Source of the DNA: Prorocentrum cordatum
Lineage: Eukaryota > Sar > Dinophyceae > Prorocentrales > Prorocentraceae
Reading direction: 5' to 3'
Assembly: GCA_963575745.1 (NCBI GenBank)
Contig: CAUYUJ010018055.1
Span: 64,001 to 128,000, forward strand
Length of the DNA stretch: 64,000 nucleotides
This document shows positions 21,251 through 33,553 of this stretch, one piece after another; within the stretch, counting starts at the first letter, position 1, and each line of letters begins with the position of its first letter. The notes under the pieces are model-generated. The model ran no database searches. It worked only from the letters and a program-made list of their open reading frames with translations, and was not told where the DNA came from. A program made the position numbers and the translations under genes.

Positions 21251-22053
21251 GCCCTCTTCTCTCGTGACGAGCTTCCACTAATGTGCGCTCCCCGAAGTTA
21301 TGAGACCTGACCCATTTGATATACGTATATATATATATGGATTGCAGCTTGAACCATTCGTTGTCAAATCATGTCTTGAGTTCAGTGTATAGTGCCTTAG
21401 ATACCTTGACTGGATTCGCCTGAATGTCGGCCTTCGTGAGTAGGTCGCCCTCCTTGGCGACCGCAGTCCGTCTGGCGACAGCGGCCGCGCATGCTCGCAT
21501 AGTGCCCGCACGGTCGAAGTCTAGTACCCGAAGTTGTTATTCTGATGGGGCTACCTTTGACATGTCTGCAGTAACGCAGAGTTCTGTGTATTGACATTTT
21601 CGCAAGAGTCCAATATGTAAGTATCGTCTTCGTCCGTGGAATACAATGGGACAAGATATGTCTCCGCGGCGTCGGAGTCACGTGGATGGCCATGTAGGGA
21701 GGTGCCCCCGCTGTTCTACAGCTACTGTGAAAAGCGCGCCGTTGTCTGTGAACATCTACGCGGGTACAGTGTAGAGGTCGTCAAATGAATTTGCCTCTAG
21801 TAGTTCCCTTTTCCCCCTGTAGGTCAGCGTGCCACATCCATGATATGCGCCTCAAGGTCAGCCTCCGATTCCTCATAAATAATAGGAAGAAGTCAGTCCC
21901 CCTGCGGTGGTTCGGCTTCTGGAGCTTCTCTGGCGTCGTTGTCCTGCGTCGGCGCGTCTGCCAGTTCCTCGAACTTCGTCATGCCTTGGCCCTTCGTGGA
22001 CTTTAGGCATTGGAGCATCCACGAATGTGCTGATCCGGCTATATCGTGTACAT

Positions 22054-23043
22054 TTAGGGCAGTGCCTTCGGCTTCGCAATAGTTAAAGCCTGGATCACGT
22101 CGTGGTCATAGTGCACCAGTGTACAACTGTCAGCATAGGCCACCCGAGGTAGCCTGCGGATACTCTTCGCTAGCCAGACAGAGACTACGTTCTCGATGCG
22201 AAAGAAGTTTCTGATGAGATATCGGAGAGCTAAGTGGACCTGAGGAGAGAGTCGGCCCGCACTTGTCATCTGCAGCGCTCCCTTCATGGTCGGGACGTAG
22301 CCACGTGTCATGGCGAGTCGCCGCGCAGGAAGACTGGCTATAAATATCAAAACCCGCCCGCAGTGCAGCGTTGTCTGTGCCAATCTCTCGGGCGACCAGA
22401 GCTTCGATGTATAATGGATGTCGTGCGTTGCCGCATTGGACTTGTACATCGCGGTTCCCCAACCGGAGGATAACTTGACCCCTGTCGGGATCGTTCCAGA
22501 CTCCTCGGTCATCTTGCGTAGTCGTGGAACGATGGTATCCAACCAAATCTCCTCCGTAATAGTAATGCTGACCTGTGATGGTGGACTTGGTCTGAAGTGC
22601 AATATTGGTTTTGGCTACTGCAGCGGCTAGCGCGATAGCATCAATGCATACCCGGCGGAACATCTGTTCACGAGAATGATGGGATGCTTCTGCCTGCTGT
22701 TCGTGGTCCATAGCAGGCAGGTCGGGCAGCGCCGCTGGTCGCCGTCCAAACAGTGCGCTGCATGGAGACACGTCGTTGTAAAAGGCAAACGCACTGGCGG
22801 CAAATAAGGCTTCATGCAGTAATCGTGTGAACACAACAGGTACGTCTAACCCTTTGAGTTCAGCCTCCATGACGTGAAGTAGTGTTGTAGCACGCTACTT
22901 CTAGCTTCAACTGTCGTGGCGTGTTGTCCACGCGCGCGCATCCATAGCTCGGCGCCCATTGCCTTATTGGCTGCCTTCGCGGCGTCGTTGTTCAGAGCGC
23001 CTTCCCCGTCGGAGTAGAGTACTTTGGCAGGTCCAAATTGCAT
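22054..23043 (-). pseudogene. Copia integrase, catalytic core and C-terminal region
   Basis: The frame at 22846-23043 has MQFGPAKVLYSDGEGALNND and RARGQHATTVEARSSVLQH. Asp-12 and Glu-46 fit the second Asp and the Glu of the DDE triad, with 33 residues between them. A frameshift leads to 22130-22870: VFTRLLHEALFAASAFAFYN, VSPCSALFGRRPA, then VQVQCGNARHPLYIEALVA, the integrase C-terminal DNA-binding part. Further shifts carry the linker towards the reverse transcriptase. The first catalytic Asp and the HHCC zinc site are missing (see the next entry). Confidence 0.75.
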
Positions 23044-23082
23044 CCTGCACTGATGCTACGCATCTAAGATACTGGTGTTCAT

Positions 23083-23320
23083 TTAATGTGGTATCTCGAT
23101 TCCGGCGGCATGTCGAATGCAACGATCAATGCTGTGAAACACATGGTGTTCACAGACACCCTTGATCAAGTTAAGCCTTACGTTGTCCAGACCAGCCCTG
23201 GTTAAGGTGAGTCGCATCTTGGGCTCTTTTGTTTGGAACCACCGCGCGTGTAGTTTCCGCAACTCTCGCGTTACCACGCGTGGGTCAAGGCTACGTAGGT
23301 TCTGCACGGCAATCTGCACA
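23083..23320 (-). pseudogene. Copia pre-integrase region with internal deletion
   Basis: The frame reads IAVQNLRSLDPRVVTRELRK, LHARWFQTKEPKMRLTLTRA and GLDNVRLNLIKGV, the segment that precedes the zinc-binding part of copia integrases. It then jumps to HSIDRCIRHAAGIEIPH, which normally lies well inside the catalytic core. The zinc-binding Cys pair and the first catalytic Asp region are absent, so a deletion is inferred between the two pieces. Confidence 0.6.
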
Positions 23321-23499
23321 TCGACCCATGACCAGTCTGGGAGTCGTGGGCGAGCAGCAGGGCCACGCGCAGGTGGTGGTGGAGGTGGATCACCTCCTCG
23401 CCGCCGACCTCGTCTGGCTATGATCTGCGGGAGTCGTCTGCGATCGTCCGAGCTGCCGGCTCCACGCGAGGCAGGTTGCCCCGCAGCCGGTTCAGCAGC

Positions 23500-24005
23500 A
23501 TGCCTGCCTACTGTAATATCGCGGCTGCTGGCGCCTGCTGTTGGTCCAGCTCTGGAGCCAGGCCTCGGCGCCCGTAGCCGCGCAAGCGGTGGAGCGGCTG
23601 GTGCCTCGGGTGCGGCTGCCGCCGCGGGCGGTGGCGATGCTGGTTCGGCAGGAGCAGGAGGTCCTTGTCCGCGGTTGTCGGGCAGCTTCCATGGCTTGGC
23701 AAACTTGCATTTGCCAGGCGTAAGTGAGTGACCACCTTTAGCGTGACTGTAATTCTTCTTGCAGCTTGGACATTCCTAGTGGAAATCCTCCATGTCGCAC
23801 CACCAACAGTGTTTGGGGCCCCCGCAATGTGCAAGGGGAAAGAATGTTGACGTTGTCCGCACATGCTGGACATCCCCGCATTCCTAATGATGGCCCCATG
23901 ATCGAACCGTCGGGATGCCGAGGAGTAGTTGGGCCATCCGAACGAACCCTCGCACGTCGGCGACGAGAACAGAAGATCAATGAAGACGATCATGGAAGGG
24001 ATCAC
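23500..24005 (-). pseudogene. Zinc-cluster and Pro/Ala linker of the copia polyprotein
   Basis: In two minus frames the sequence gives GCPACADNVNILSPC, then HCGGPKHCWWCDMEDF, then CPSCKKNYSHAKGGHSLTPG and KCKFAKPW. Successive CxxC and His/Cys clusters suggest a zinc-binding region. A long Pro/Ala-rich linker follows to about 23400. The clusters sit just ahead of the pre-integrase region and are split by a stop and frameshifts. Confidence 0.5.
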
Positions 24006-24099
24006 GATTCACTAGGAGCAGATCGCGTGCTGAACTGCATCGACGAAGAGGGACTGCATCTTCGGAGTACATGAGGGAGCGCTGGCCAGTTCCTTGTTA

Positions 24100-24999
24100 C
24101 AAACCGAAGCATGTTGGCGATGGCCCGCGCACCGCTTCCTCTCGAAGGGTGTAAGCAGGAGACCGTGGTTAGCCATTACCTCAATAGGTTTACGTATAAA
24201 AACCGCATGGGAGCCACGGGGGGCCGTAGTGCGTTAGTGTAAATTAACGTTGCAGTGCCCTCGCGTTTGGCCGCTGTGGTCCATGGCGGGATTTCGCCCG
24301 CCCAAATACCCGCCGCTTGTTCTCGTAAGTAAGACCACCGGAAGGTGTTCTTGACGTTTGGTAACCCTTCCACAAAACTTGATGTGAGGGGTCTTCCTAA
24401 TGGTGTTCATGCCACGTATCATCGTTGACTTTAGACTTGAAATAAGATGGTCGCCCAATTGTTCAGCATTTGGGTTGTCATATAAAAAAACGTTGACGAA
24501 GCACGCATCCAATCAATGCGTCGCTGCGCCCTGGACACCCATGTTTCCAAGGTCAACGTATGGACGTGCATCGAGGACTCCTCCTGAAGATAGACCCCGG
24601 TTGGAAGCTGACTGCGGCATCCCCCCCCCCCCCCCCCCCATTGCCTCCGCATGCTTCTTGCGCGTCTACCTCGTTATGTCGCCCGTAACACAAGGTTCGG
24701 ATTACGGAAAAACACATCGGCATGTGAATCCGCAAGTTGCCCCGCTGGTAACGCGATGCAAGTTTCTGCATCGTCGTCCTGTCGGCGTCGGCGTCGAGCG
24801 CAACGTCGGCGCAGGGGGCACGACGCCCGAGACCCCTCAAGTCTTCACCGCCAACGTCGTTGCCGTCTTCGACTACGTCGGGCATCTCGCGCGGTATGAT
24901 GCAGGCTTCTTCATCAGGTTTCTGCTTGTCTTTTTGCTTGATCCAGGCATCCGTTGGTAGTGTTGTCTGTTGTTCTGCGTCGGGTGACGCGTCGGACAT
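24100..24999 (-). pseudogene. Acidic linker of the copia polyprotein
   Basis: The minus frame 24553-24999 is acidic (KQKPDEEACIIPREMPDVVE then DGNDVGGEDL) and continues the polyprotein between protease linker and zinc clusters. It contains a run of 19 C on the plus strand (24621-24639) that reads as poly-Gly. No domain was recognised; assignment rests on position. Confidence 0.4.
24621..24639. repeat. Poly-C run (19)
   Basis: Uninterrupted 19-base C homopolymer. A possible assembly or polymerase slippage site. Confidence 0.95.
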
Positions 25000-25056
25000 T
25001 CGGGGGCAGGGGGGGCGCGCGGCCGCGCTCTATCGGAGGGGGGGAGACGATCGCCA

Positions 25057-26955
25057 TCAACGACCGCAACCCGCCCTGGGCGTGGTGGCTGGCCCTGGCG
25101 CCCAAGCAGGACTGGCGCCAATGGCCCCCAATACCCCCCAATGCAATCGAGCACAGATGTTCGTCACGACGTTCGGTAAAGGCGCATGGTACTTGTACCC
25201 GGTGGGTTGATCTTGAATCTTAATGTCTTGTATAACGGCATTGTCGTCAAAATTAATTGTCGCTCGTCTTGCGACATGGTCCCATCCAGGGCCATCCGGA
25301 GGAGACTGAACGTAATGCCGAGCTCTCTCGTCCACTCTTGCGCCGACGCTAGGTTGTGCAGCACTTGTGTGCTTTCTCTTTGGCTTGTGAAATTCGCCCT
25401 TGTTTCGCCATTCCCCCCTCTGGGCGCCTTGGCCATGCCACTCTAACTCACGCTCAGCATTCTGCGCGGACGCCCCTGCAAATTGGCGCGTGCATCTCCA
25501 CTGAGTGGTCGGGATGCGCGCGTAGGCGGTCGCCACCTGCAGGTAGGAACCGCCTGGTAAACTACATGAACGATCAAACTTCAAACCGAAGTGGCAACAT
25601 CGCATACGCATGACCTGCACGCCTAATTCTTCAATGGTATTTCTCATGGAACCTTGTTTACAGAAGTAACCTGGAGGTCCCACAAGTACTATCGATATGC
25701 GTAGATCCCGAGCTTTGGCCATAAGGTTCTGGATGCGTTGACAGCGCGGCCCCGCCCGCTTTCCAGGCAATCGAACATGCCAGGCAGCGGGGGGTGCCAC
25801 CCGCAGTAGTTGGTAATCCCCTGATAGGAATCCACCCAGGTACTGTGCACCAGCAGAGGTCGCAACCTCTGCGCGCGCGATACGACAAGAGATGTATCCT
25901 CGAGCTCGGAGTTCAGCGCAAGCTGTTCGTATATCTTCAATAACAGGGGCGCGAGAGCGATAATGATGTGTTGAGCGTTCAATTTCTGCTGCGGCCACGC
26001 AGCCGGGCCCGCCGCAGCCCCTGGCGCGCGCAGCTGGTGCCTGGGAAAAATACGCAGGTGCCCCCGCGCCTGAAGACAGAATCCCCATGTCCGGCCTGCC
26101 CGGGCAAGCGCGAGCGGCCGCGGCGCGCGCCCGCGCCCGCCACTCATTTTCACGCGACGGGGGCGCCCAAGCGCCAGCGCCTTGGGCCGCCGAGCCACTG
26201 CTCGACGTAAAGATATCAAACTTCTTGGCAACGTCGCTCACTGCAGCAGGTGCCCCCGCACTATTTCTGGGCGGAGTCCACTTGCTGCCCTCTTCATAGA
26301 TAGCCCGGTAGACCTTGGCCTGCAAGCTGCGCAAGGCGGAGTCCTGACCGGCAGGCGTAGAGACATGCCCATGCGTCGTGTTGCTGCGATACCAGGTCTC
26401 CAAAATGCTTTTCACCAGAGACTGGATCGCGTCGGAGAGCGTCTCCTCATTGAAAGAGAAGCGGATGCCCCTGGTGTCCTGGGACACCAGGGCGGGCGCC
26501 CCCGCATTGCTCGAGGCAGGTTGCCCTGCAATCGGCTCTGCATCGGCTACCTCCTCGACGAGCATGGGCGTTCCCTCGCATCGGCTGTGACAGTAAACGC
26601 TGTTGAGCCATGTGCCTCTGTTGCGACGCCATACTCGTCGAGTTTGATCGCCAAGTGCCCCGATGGCGCCTTCATCAAGTCCAATACCCTGGCGCCCTAA
26701 GAGCCCGTGCATCTCTGAGCGTGGGATGATCATCTTCTCGCGACCCTGCTCGAAGATCAGGATTGCGCGCATGTTTGACATGCCCTTAGACCCAAAATTG
26801 CAGGGGGGGTCGCCAGGTCCCTCTGCCACATGGGCTGAATATGTACCCATCCTGGCAATAGCGGATTCTCCCGCGGAGCCGCCCCTTTCTGCGCGCGCGA
26901 TCTTGCAATGCAGTGACTCGTCGCAAATGGCGGCTCCATGCCCCGCACCGGGCAC
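25057..26955 (-). pseudogene. Copia polyprotein, protease C-terminus to linker, 632-aa open frame
   Basis: This is the longest protein-like frame in the window. Its start (HGAAICDESLHCKIARAERG, then SNMRAILIFEQGREKMIIP) continues the aspartic protease. The middle carries five Ala-Gly-x-(Pro/Ser)-Ala pentapeptides, each encoded by a short palindrome (see findings). Then come YLGGFLSGDYQLLRVAPPAA, RISIVLVGPPGYFCKQGSMR, NTIEELGVQVMRMRCCHFGL and KFDRSCSLPGGSYLQVATAY, which resemble a conserved linker of dinoflagellate copia polyproteins as I remember them. It has no internal stop for 1.9 kb, yet its neighbours are frameshifted, so it may be a recent relic. Confidence 0.6.
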
Positions 26956-27360
26956 GCGCGGCCTCGTCGCCGGGTTCAGCTTCTTGTCGCCGTGTCCGTG
27001 GGAGCAGGAGACACATTCAAATGTCTGTGCACTTTCCAGACCAATGATGTTGATGTTGCCCCGATGTTCAATAGGATAGTCAGCATGCCATCTACCATGG
27101 CCCCACTGTTCGCTGCCAGGGCTAACTCATGTCGTTCTCCGAATATACCTGGCACGTCGGACAACGTTGCGCCGTGCATGCCCTTGCGGCGCCTTTGCTC
27201 CAACACCCACGGGTCCCTTGTAAGAGACGTAAAGACGTCCATGTACCCCCATGGCTTCCTCTTCTGCGATGAAATGCTATTGGAAGGTCCAGGCAGACGG
27301 GCATTCGACAAACATGTGGGGCCGTCGGGAAGAAAGTGGCGCGTTGTCGAAGGTATCATC
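26690..27360 (-). pseudogene. Copia aspartic protease region
   Basis: The minus frame 26976-27359 reads SGAMVDGMLTILLNIGATST. LLNIGA (about 27055-27073) stands where retroviral-type proteases have LLDTGA or LVDIGA, so the catalytic Asp appears changed to Asn. A one-base shift just after it restores NINIIGLESAQTFECVSCSH and GHGDKKLNP, which leads into the 632-aa frame. The domain is identified by this motif and its place between the RING-like segment and the linker. Confidence 0.6.
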
Positions 27361-28330
27361 GTCGGCGCGCACTGCTATCTGTCCATCCGAATTGACCATC
27401 AGCACATGCAGCATATCGCGCTCAGATATGGCAATGACACGGCTAAGCGCACTCGCTGGGCTCTCGCTTCTGCGCGCGCGTAGCGGACGGCCATATGGCA
27501 TGCTGCCGTAGGGTGCTTGAAGCCATTGCGTGCCCCTTGCAGTTGCCTTCTCTATGCGCCTCAACCACTGGTCATTGGCGGGTGGCCCTGCTGGTGCTAC
27601 TGCAGCAGGCGCCCCTGCAATATCTGCCGATTCGGTTACCAGGGGCATTGGCGCACCGGTGGCGGGCATAGTGGCCGTTGCATCCTGTCCCACATTGGAA
27701 GATGAAGCAGGTTGCCGTGCAAATTTGGCTGGCGACCCAGCAACAACTGTAGTGCCTGTCATCATCGCCGCGATGCGGTTCAGCTCTTCGCGGAGATCCC
27801 TGAGTTCATGTGCCCTGCGGAGTATTTCATGACGTCGATCCGCTGCACTGTGACCCCAGCAAAGGGCATAATGAAACTCAGCTGCGATGAAGCCTACGCC
27901 CCTACAAATGGCACATGTTGCCTCGCTTGGGGGGCCTTCCAACTGCCAATCAAATGTGCGTGAGCCACACGATCCCAGCACCGCGCGTGAAATATACGAC
28001 CACACTGGAGCCTCCATACCTTGTCGTGGTATACAAAATCTTCCAGGTACATGGCGCACTCGGTAAAATCACCATCGCTGATTATTGGTGGCGTTGCCGA
28101 CGGCCTGAGGCGCGTCTGTCGCTCAAGCGTGGACTCTCCAATCTCGCGCCGACCTGGCGGGGCTGCAGGTGCCAATTGCTGCCCCACAGGCATCGATCCC
28201 GCAGCAGCCGCTGCTGACAAGCCCATAGCAGGATGCCCCGCGAGTGTAGGAGCGGCGGGTGCCCCCGCACGATTCATCACGTGGCGTAGCTGTCGCTCCT
28301 GTTTGCGGCGTTGGCGATCCAGTTGCATTG
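27277..28330 (-). pseudogene. RING-H2-like domain in the gag/pre-protease region
   Basis: The frame 27894-28328 ends with SDGDFTECAMYLEDFVYHDK, VWRLQCGRIFHARCWDR. With Cys-91, Cys-109, His-114 and Cys-117 this is a RING-H2 pattern, in which the second Cys is Tyr (position 94) and the first His is Arg (position 111). The last CxxC (CAIC) follows in the frame 27277-28059 after a shift near 27950. RING domains usually bind E2 ubiquitin-conjugating enzymes. Four Ala-Gly-x-Pro-Ala palindromes lie within the two frames. Damage to two zinc ligands argues against function here. Confidence 0.55.
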
Positions 28331-28651
28331 GAAGATGGGCCTGCTGCGCCTCATGGATGGCCTATATCTCAGGGCGCAGCTCTCCCATAGATGAGGGCAT
28401 CACCAGCTCAGGGCCGCGATGTGTAGCCCCCTTGGTCCATGGGAGCTGCCAGGCGCCAGCCGTCGGGCACCTGGCGTGGCACGCCGGCTGCATGCCCAGC
28501 GCCGCGCGCCAGCTGGGGCCGAAATTATGCTAGCAGAATTCCCCACATAAGGATGTTACGAGGTCGCATTGCTTGTTGTCTGCCACCCGCCCTCGCCTTC
28601 TCCATGTTTCATCCCCCTCCTACTCCTCTGTCGCCTCTTCGTCGTTGTGCG

Positions 28652-29320
<669 letters not shown>

Positions 29321-29329
29321 TCACTCGTT

Positions 29330-29452
29330 TGCTCCTCAACATCCTTGTCCTCGTTCTCCTCCTCCTTCTCCTCGTCCTCCTCCTCGTTCTCCTCCTCGTT
29401 CTCCTCCTCCTCCTCCTCCTCATCGTCCTCCGCCTCCTCCTCCTCTTCATCG
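29330..29452. repeat. CTC/CTT-rich tract
   Basis: CCTCGTTCTC-type repeats that continue the microsatellite block. Confidence 0.9.
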
Positions 29453-29464
29453 TTTTGCTCATTT

Positions 29465-30110
29465 CCGAATGCCCTGCTCGCTCACGCGGAGCCTCCCTGG
29501 AGGGGTTAGAGGGGCACGAAGCCTGATGCTACTATGGTTTTCGAATACCCTGCTCGCTCAGGCGGGGTACCCTGCTCGCTCAGGCGGGGCATCCCTGGAG
29601 GGGTGGGAGGGACACGAAACCTCATAAACAATATGGTATTCGAATACCCTGCTCGCTCAGGCGGGGCCTCCCTGGAGGGGTTGGAGGGGCACGACACCCG
29701 ATAATTAGTATGGTATTCGAATACCCCGTTCGCTTAGGCGTGCCTCCTTGGAGGGGTGGGAGGGGCGCGAAACATGACGAATAGTATGGCATTCGAATAC
29801 CCTGCTTGCTCAGGCGGGGCCTCCCTGGAGGCGCGGGAAGGGCTCGCTCGCGCAGGGCCTCCCCGGAGGGGTGGGAGGGGCGCGAAACCTGATAAATAGC
29901 ATGGCGTTCGAATGCCCTGCTCGCTCACGCGGGGCCTCCCTGGAAGGGTTGGAGGGGCACGAAGCCTGATAAATAACAAGGTATTCGAATACCCTGCTCG
30001 CTCAGGCGGGGCCTCCTTGGAGGGGTGGGAGGGGCGCGAAACCTCACGAACAGCATGGCATTCGAATGCCCTGCTCGCTCAGGCGGGGCCTCCCTGGAGG
30101 TGTGGGAAGG
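29465..30110. repeat. Tandem array of ~65-95-bp units with ATTCGAAT palindromes
   Basis: About eight units. Each contains TATTCGAATACCCTGCTCGC or a variant, CAGGCGGGGCCTCCCTGGAG and GGGTGGGAGGGGCRCGAAAC. The palindromic start varies in a self-complementary way (GGTATTCGAATACC and GGCATTCGAATGCC). Confidence 0.9.
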
Positions 30111-30111
30111 T

Positions 30112-30238
30112 ATAGTACGGAGTGGAAGGTATGGTATTGTATGGCAGCTATGGTATGGCATGGTATGGAAGGTACGGTATGGTAGCTATGATGTGGTAGG
30201 TATGGTATGGTATTGTACGAATGGTATGGAAAAGTCAA
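30112..30238. repeat. GGTATGGTA-type short repeats
   Basis: Imperfect GTATG/GGTATGGTAT repeats that directly follow the previous array. Confidence 0.9.
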
Positions 30239-30300
30239 CGGGATGTGGGAAGGCGGGAGGGTGGGAAGGAGAGGGTGTTCTGGGAAAACAAGAACCCCAC

Positions 30301-31131
30301 TCAGGACGTGGGGGGAGAGTCACCAGCAGTTTTCCGAACGTACGGGTTTTCGGGCTGAGTACTAACCCGTGGGACGCCAGTCTCCTGAGCGTTATGGTCA
30401 GCGAACACGGGTGCATCCATGGGTGGAGCCGTTGGCCTTTCAGCAGCCGTTGGGTCGTGCGTTGGGTGGCCGAAGAATGCTGGAATATAACCAAATCGAT
30501 GCGGATGATCAACTGATGGATTCGGATCTGGAAAACAATCCCATGGGGGCGTGCGGTTCGCGTTTGGGAGGTCGATGCCACCCCGCCGCATGCATTGCAT
30601 AGCCTCGCGCATCTGCCGATGCATCCACTGCCGCTGCCCCAAGAGGCTCTCGGCCCTCCGGGCGGACTCCGGGTCAATGGTGGCAGGTTGCCCCGCGGAA
30701 GCACGTGGAGATGCAAATGGCGAACTCGCTTGCAAGGATCGGTTGAGCTTGGGATCCGTTCTGATACTTTGGAGCCTAGCCTGCAGACCGTTGGTACTCC
30801 CAGCGCTCTGTGGAGTGCCGAATGGGGTCGTGGCCCTGCTCATGGGCGCGAAAGTGGCAGGCAGTCTTGCCGGCGCCGGCAGCTGCTGCGCCTGGGTGCG
30901 CCCCGGGTCGTTCGCATACAATCCGTCGTTAGCTGTGATCCCGCTGGATGTCATACCAAACAGATCAGCAATCTGAGCTTGGATCCATGACCCATCCGAA
31001 CCTCCCGCAGGTGCCCCTGCTCGGCATGCCTCTTGCATCGCGAAAACAATGGCATGTTCTACCTCCCGCGCAGGTGTCGAAACAAGGACCTTGAGGTTGT
31101 GGGGGGTCCTCGGTACAGTCCACCCCTTCAA
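30301..31131 (-). pseudogene. Copia gag-region ORF, 276 aa
   Basis: A protein-like minus frame: PAREVEHAIVFAMQEACRAG, DGSWIQAQIADLFGMTSSGI, TDPKLNRSLQASSPFASP, ESLLGQRQWMHRQMREAMQC. It is Pro/Ala-rich with Gln and Arg and holds two Ala-Gly-x-Pro-Ala palindromes (30683, 31007). No domain is recognised. It lies between the zinc knuckle and the RING-like region, on the minus strand like the rest of the element. Confidence 0.5.
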
Positions 31132-32142
31132 TGTTGATGCATCGCATGCTCACTCATAGCAACTCTCCGGTACATGAGCGGATGCCTGCAGGTTGCCCTG
31201 CTGGTTGTCTTCGAGAAACAACCCATTGACGCACGCCTGTCCAACGCGATTGTATTTCCATTGGACACTGTTGGGCCTGATGCCGATGAGTTTAACAATG
31301 TGGCTCGGCGGGATCATGCCATTGATGCCTGACGTCATAATGACGTCGGTGGCAGGGCACCAAAACCGAAATATTGTCGCGAAGTCGATTCTTGAGGCTC
31401 ACCATATCCAAAACTTCGGACTCTATTCGCAGGCCAGATTGGAACCGCCCGTCTCCTCGTATGGGCATCTATGAATCATCTGCCTGCCCCTCCCCTTGGC
31501 GTTGTCCTCGCTGCGGCAAGATAGACTGAAGTATAATATGTTCGGGATGTCACCCATTCCGTACCATGAATGAACTGGCAGGGTGCTCCAGACTCGGTCA
31601 GGTCTGTTATCCGTGAGTATAGGGACTCAGGGCTCTTATTGCCTGCGCCGATGTGCCCATGTCTAGGGCGCAGGACGTTCGCCGGGCGCCTTTCCCAGCA
31701 GAACTGGAGTTTCCTCACCTGGGGCCCGTTCTTCTTCATGCCTGAGGAGTCGACCATTCCGAAGGTCAAACACCGCCAATGCCTGGTCGGCCCAACGCCG
31801 GCATTGAAGGCACTTCTTAATGGCGCCCAGGCGGCCACGGCGCAAGCCCTTTATTGCCGGCGGCCAATTTTCCAGCAAGTCTCCGAGGTCTACGCAGCCG
31901 TCGCGCTCGCCACATGAGGCGAGGCATCGCGGGGGAATGGCTTGTGCCGCGTTGCCAGCCCGAGCAGCGACGTTTGTCGAATCGCTCATTAACGACGCGC
32001 CGAGGCACTCATTCCGCGGAACCTGCACTAGGGATTCCCTCTCGGACTCGTAGCTGAGGGCAGGTTCCTTCCGCAACACTTTGTGGACGCGCAAACGTGC
32101 AAGACCATCATATTCAGCGCGTGTGGCGCCACACTAAATGTT
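31132..32142 (-). other. Degraded gag-region DNA
   Basis: Short broken frames on both strands. One palindrome of the Ala-Gly-x-Pro-Ala type occurs at 31188-31201. No clear coding unit was seen. Confidence 0.4.
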
Positions 32143-33530
32143 TCATTGTACCACTTTGTGGCGTTCAGGCCCATCTGAAGCAAAGGGCCTGTAAGCTGGG
32201 TGGATCTCCATCTGGCTAACGGTGCCCAAGGTCCCCCAGTATCGCCTGCTCCCTTCAGCCAACTCAAGAGTAGCAGCGGGTTGCCCCGCGGGGGCAGCGG
32301 CGGTTTCTGCAGGTGCCCTCACGGGCTCAGGCGCTGCGGGGGCTGCCGATGACCTAGCGCTCCCAGATGCCTTTACATTCTCGCGTATGTCGCGGCATTG
32401 GCGCGCGGCGATTGCGGGGGCAGCTCCTGCGGCCTTCGAGGTAGTCTGCAGCAGCTCAGCATCCGCGCCGCCCTTCGACGAGGAAGCGCCTCTGGATGAG
32501 CCATCCAATGACGGCGCCCAGCCTGGCCCCCTGTGGACAGGGCCAGGCGTTGGGCGACGCGGGAATACAGGATCCTTCGGCCTAGGCGCGCTGTCGCCAT
32601 GGAGCGCTGCTGCTGCTGCAGCCACTGCTGGGCCTCTGGAGCGATGTCTGCACGCGGGTTCCCCCGCAGATCCGAAGGACTTGTTGCTTCCAAGATCAGC
32701 GTCAACTGAACCGGTCCGTTTCGCGCGTGGCATGAGCGGCTGCAGGTGGCCGGGCCATGGCGTACTCGGAGTTGGGGATATACTCGGAGTTGGGGATACA
32801 TCAATCTCCTTCCCTGATTTGTTCTTTGGGGGCTTCGGGTTCCCCGGCGGTTCATCCGCGGGTGCCCCCGCAGGAGATGGCGCCGCAGGTTCCCCCGCGT
32901 CGCCGGCTGCTGGCTCGTCCTGCGGAGGCGGGTCTTTTGGCGGATGAGCTGCCATGTACTGTATGGGCCCTAGTCTTGCGCACAGTGGCGGCTATCCAGC
33001 CTATTTCTCTGAACTTGCATGAATCTGTCGAACCTGGTGCAAAACCCATGTCTGCTGCTATCCGCTTGGAGACAACCACTGCTATGTCCGTCTCTTTGGT
33101 TGCTTTCGGTCTCGAAGCTGCACTCCGACTCGGGGAGAGCAGCGACAGTGGGATCCACTGCTTCGGCACGAACCGGATTACCACCTCCTTCGTCGCCCTC
33201 TGGAAGGCCATGAGAAGAGGAAGCGGGCTGCCCCGCATGTGGTGTCTAAGCCGCCTCTCTGTCGTATTACCGACTGAATTTTTTGAAGAAGAGATTGCTG
33301 TCGAGGTGCTGCCGCGCTCGCTCGATCCGCTCAGCCTCGACTCCGAGATCGGCTGGCAATCATCTCTGGCCTGGCATTTTACAGGAGAATGATTGGTCGG
33401 ATCCACCCTGCGACCCAGACCATCCCCATGAGAGCAGACCCGCGGTGTTCTCAAAATTAAGGCTCCTTGATGGTCGCCCCATCGGTCGCGCGGGTCTGTG
33501 GTCAGCAAAATGTTCGCAAGGGCAGACAAG
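32143..33530 (-). pseudogene. Copia gag-region ORFs, Pro/Ala-rich linker
   Basis: Two overlapping minus frames. The 5' one (32852-33529) has ATKEVVIRFVPKQWIPLSLL, TKETDIAVVVSKRIAADMGF and STDSCKFREIGWIAATVRK, which is folded-protein-like. The 3' one (32143-32955) is a Pro/Ala/Ser-rich linker with KTGSV-like basic patches and five Ala-Gly-x-Pro-Ala motifs (32276, a 17-base variant at 32414, 32654, 32858, 32885). A palindrome also sits at 33223. No domain is recognised; it is assigned to the element by strand and position. Confidence 0.5.
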
Positions 33531-33553
33531 GCGCCGGTATGCTTTCCAGTGCT

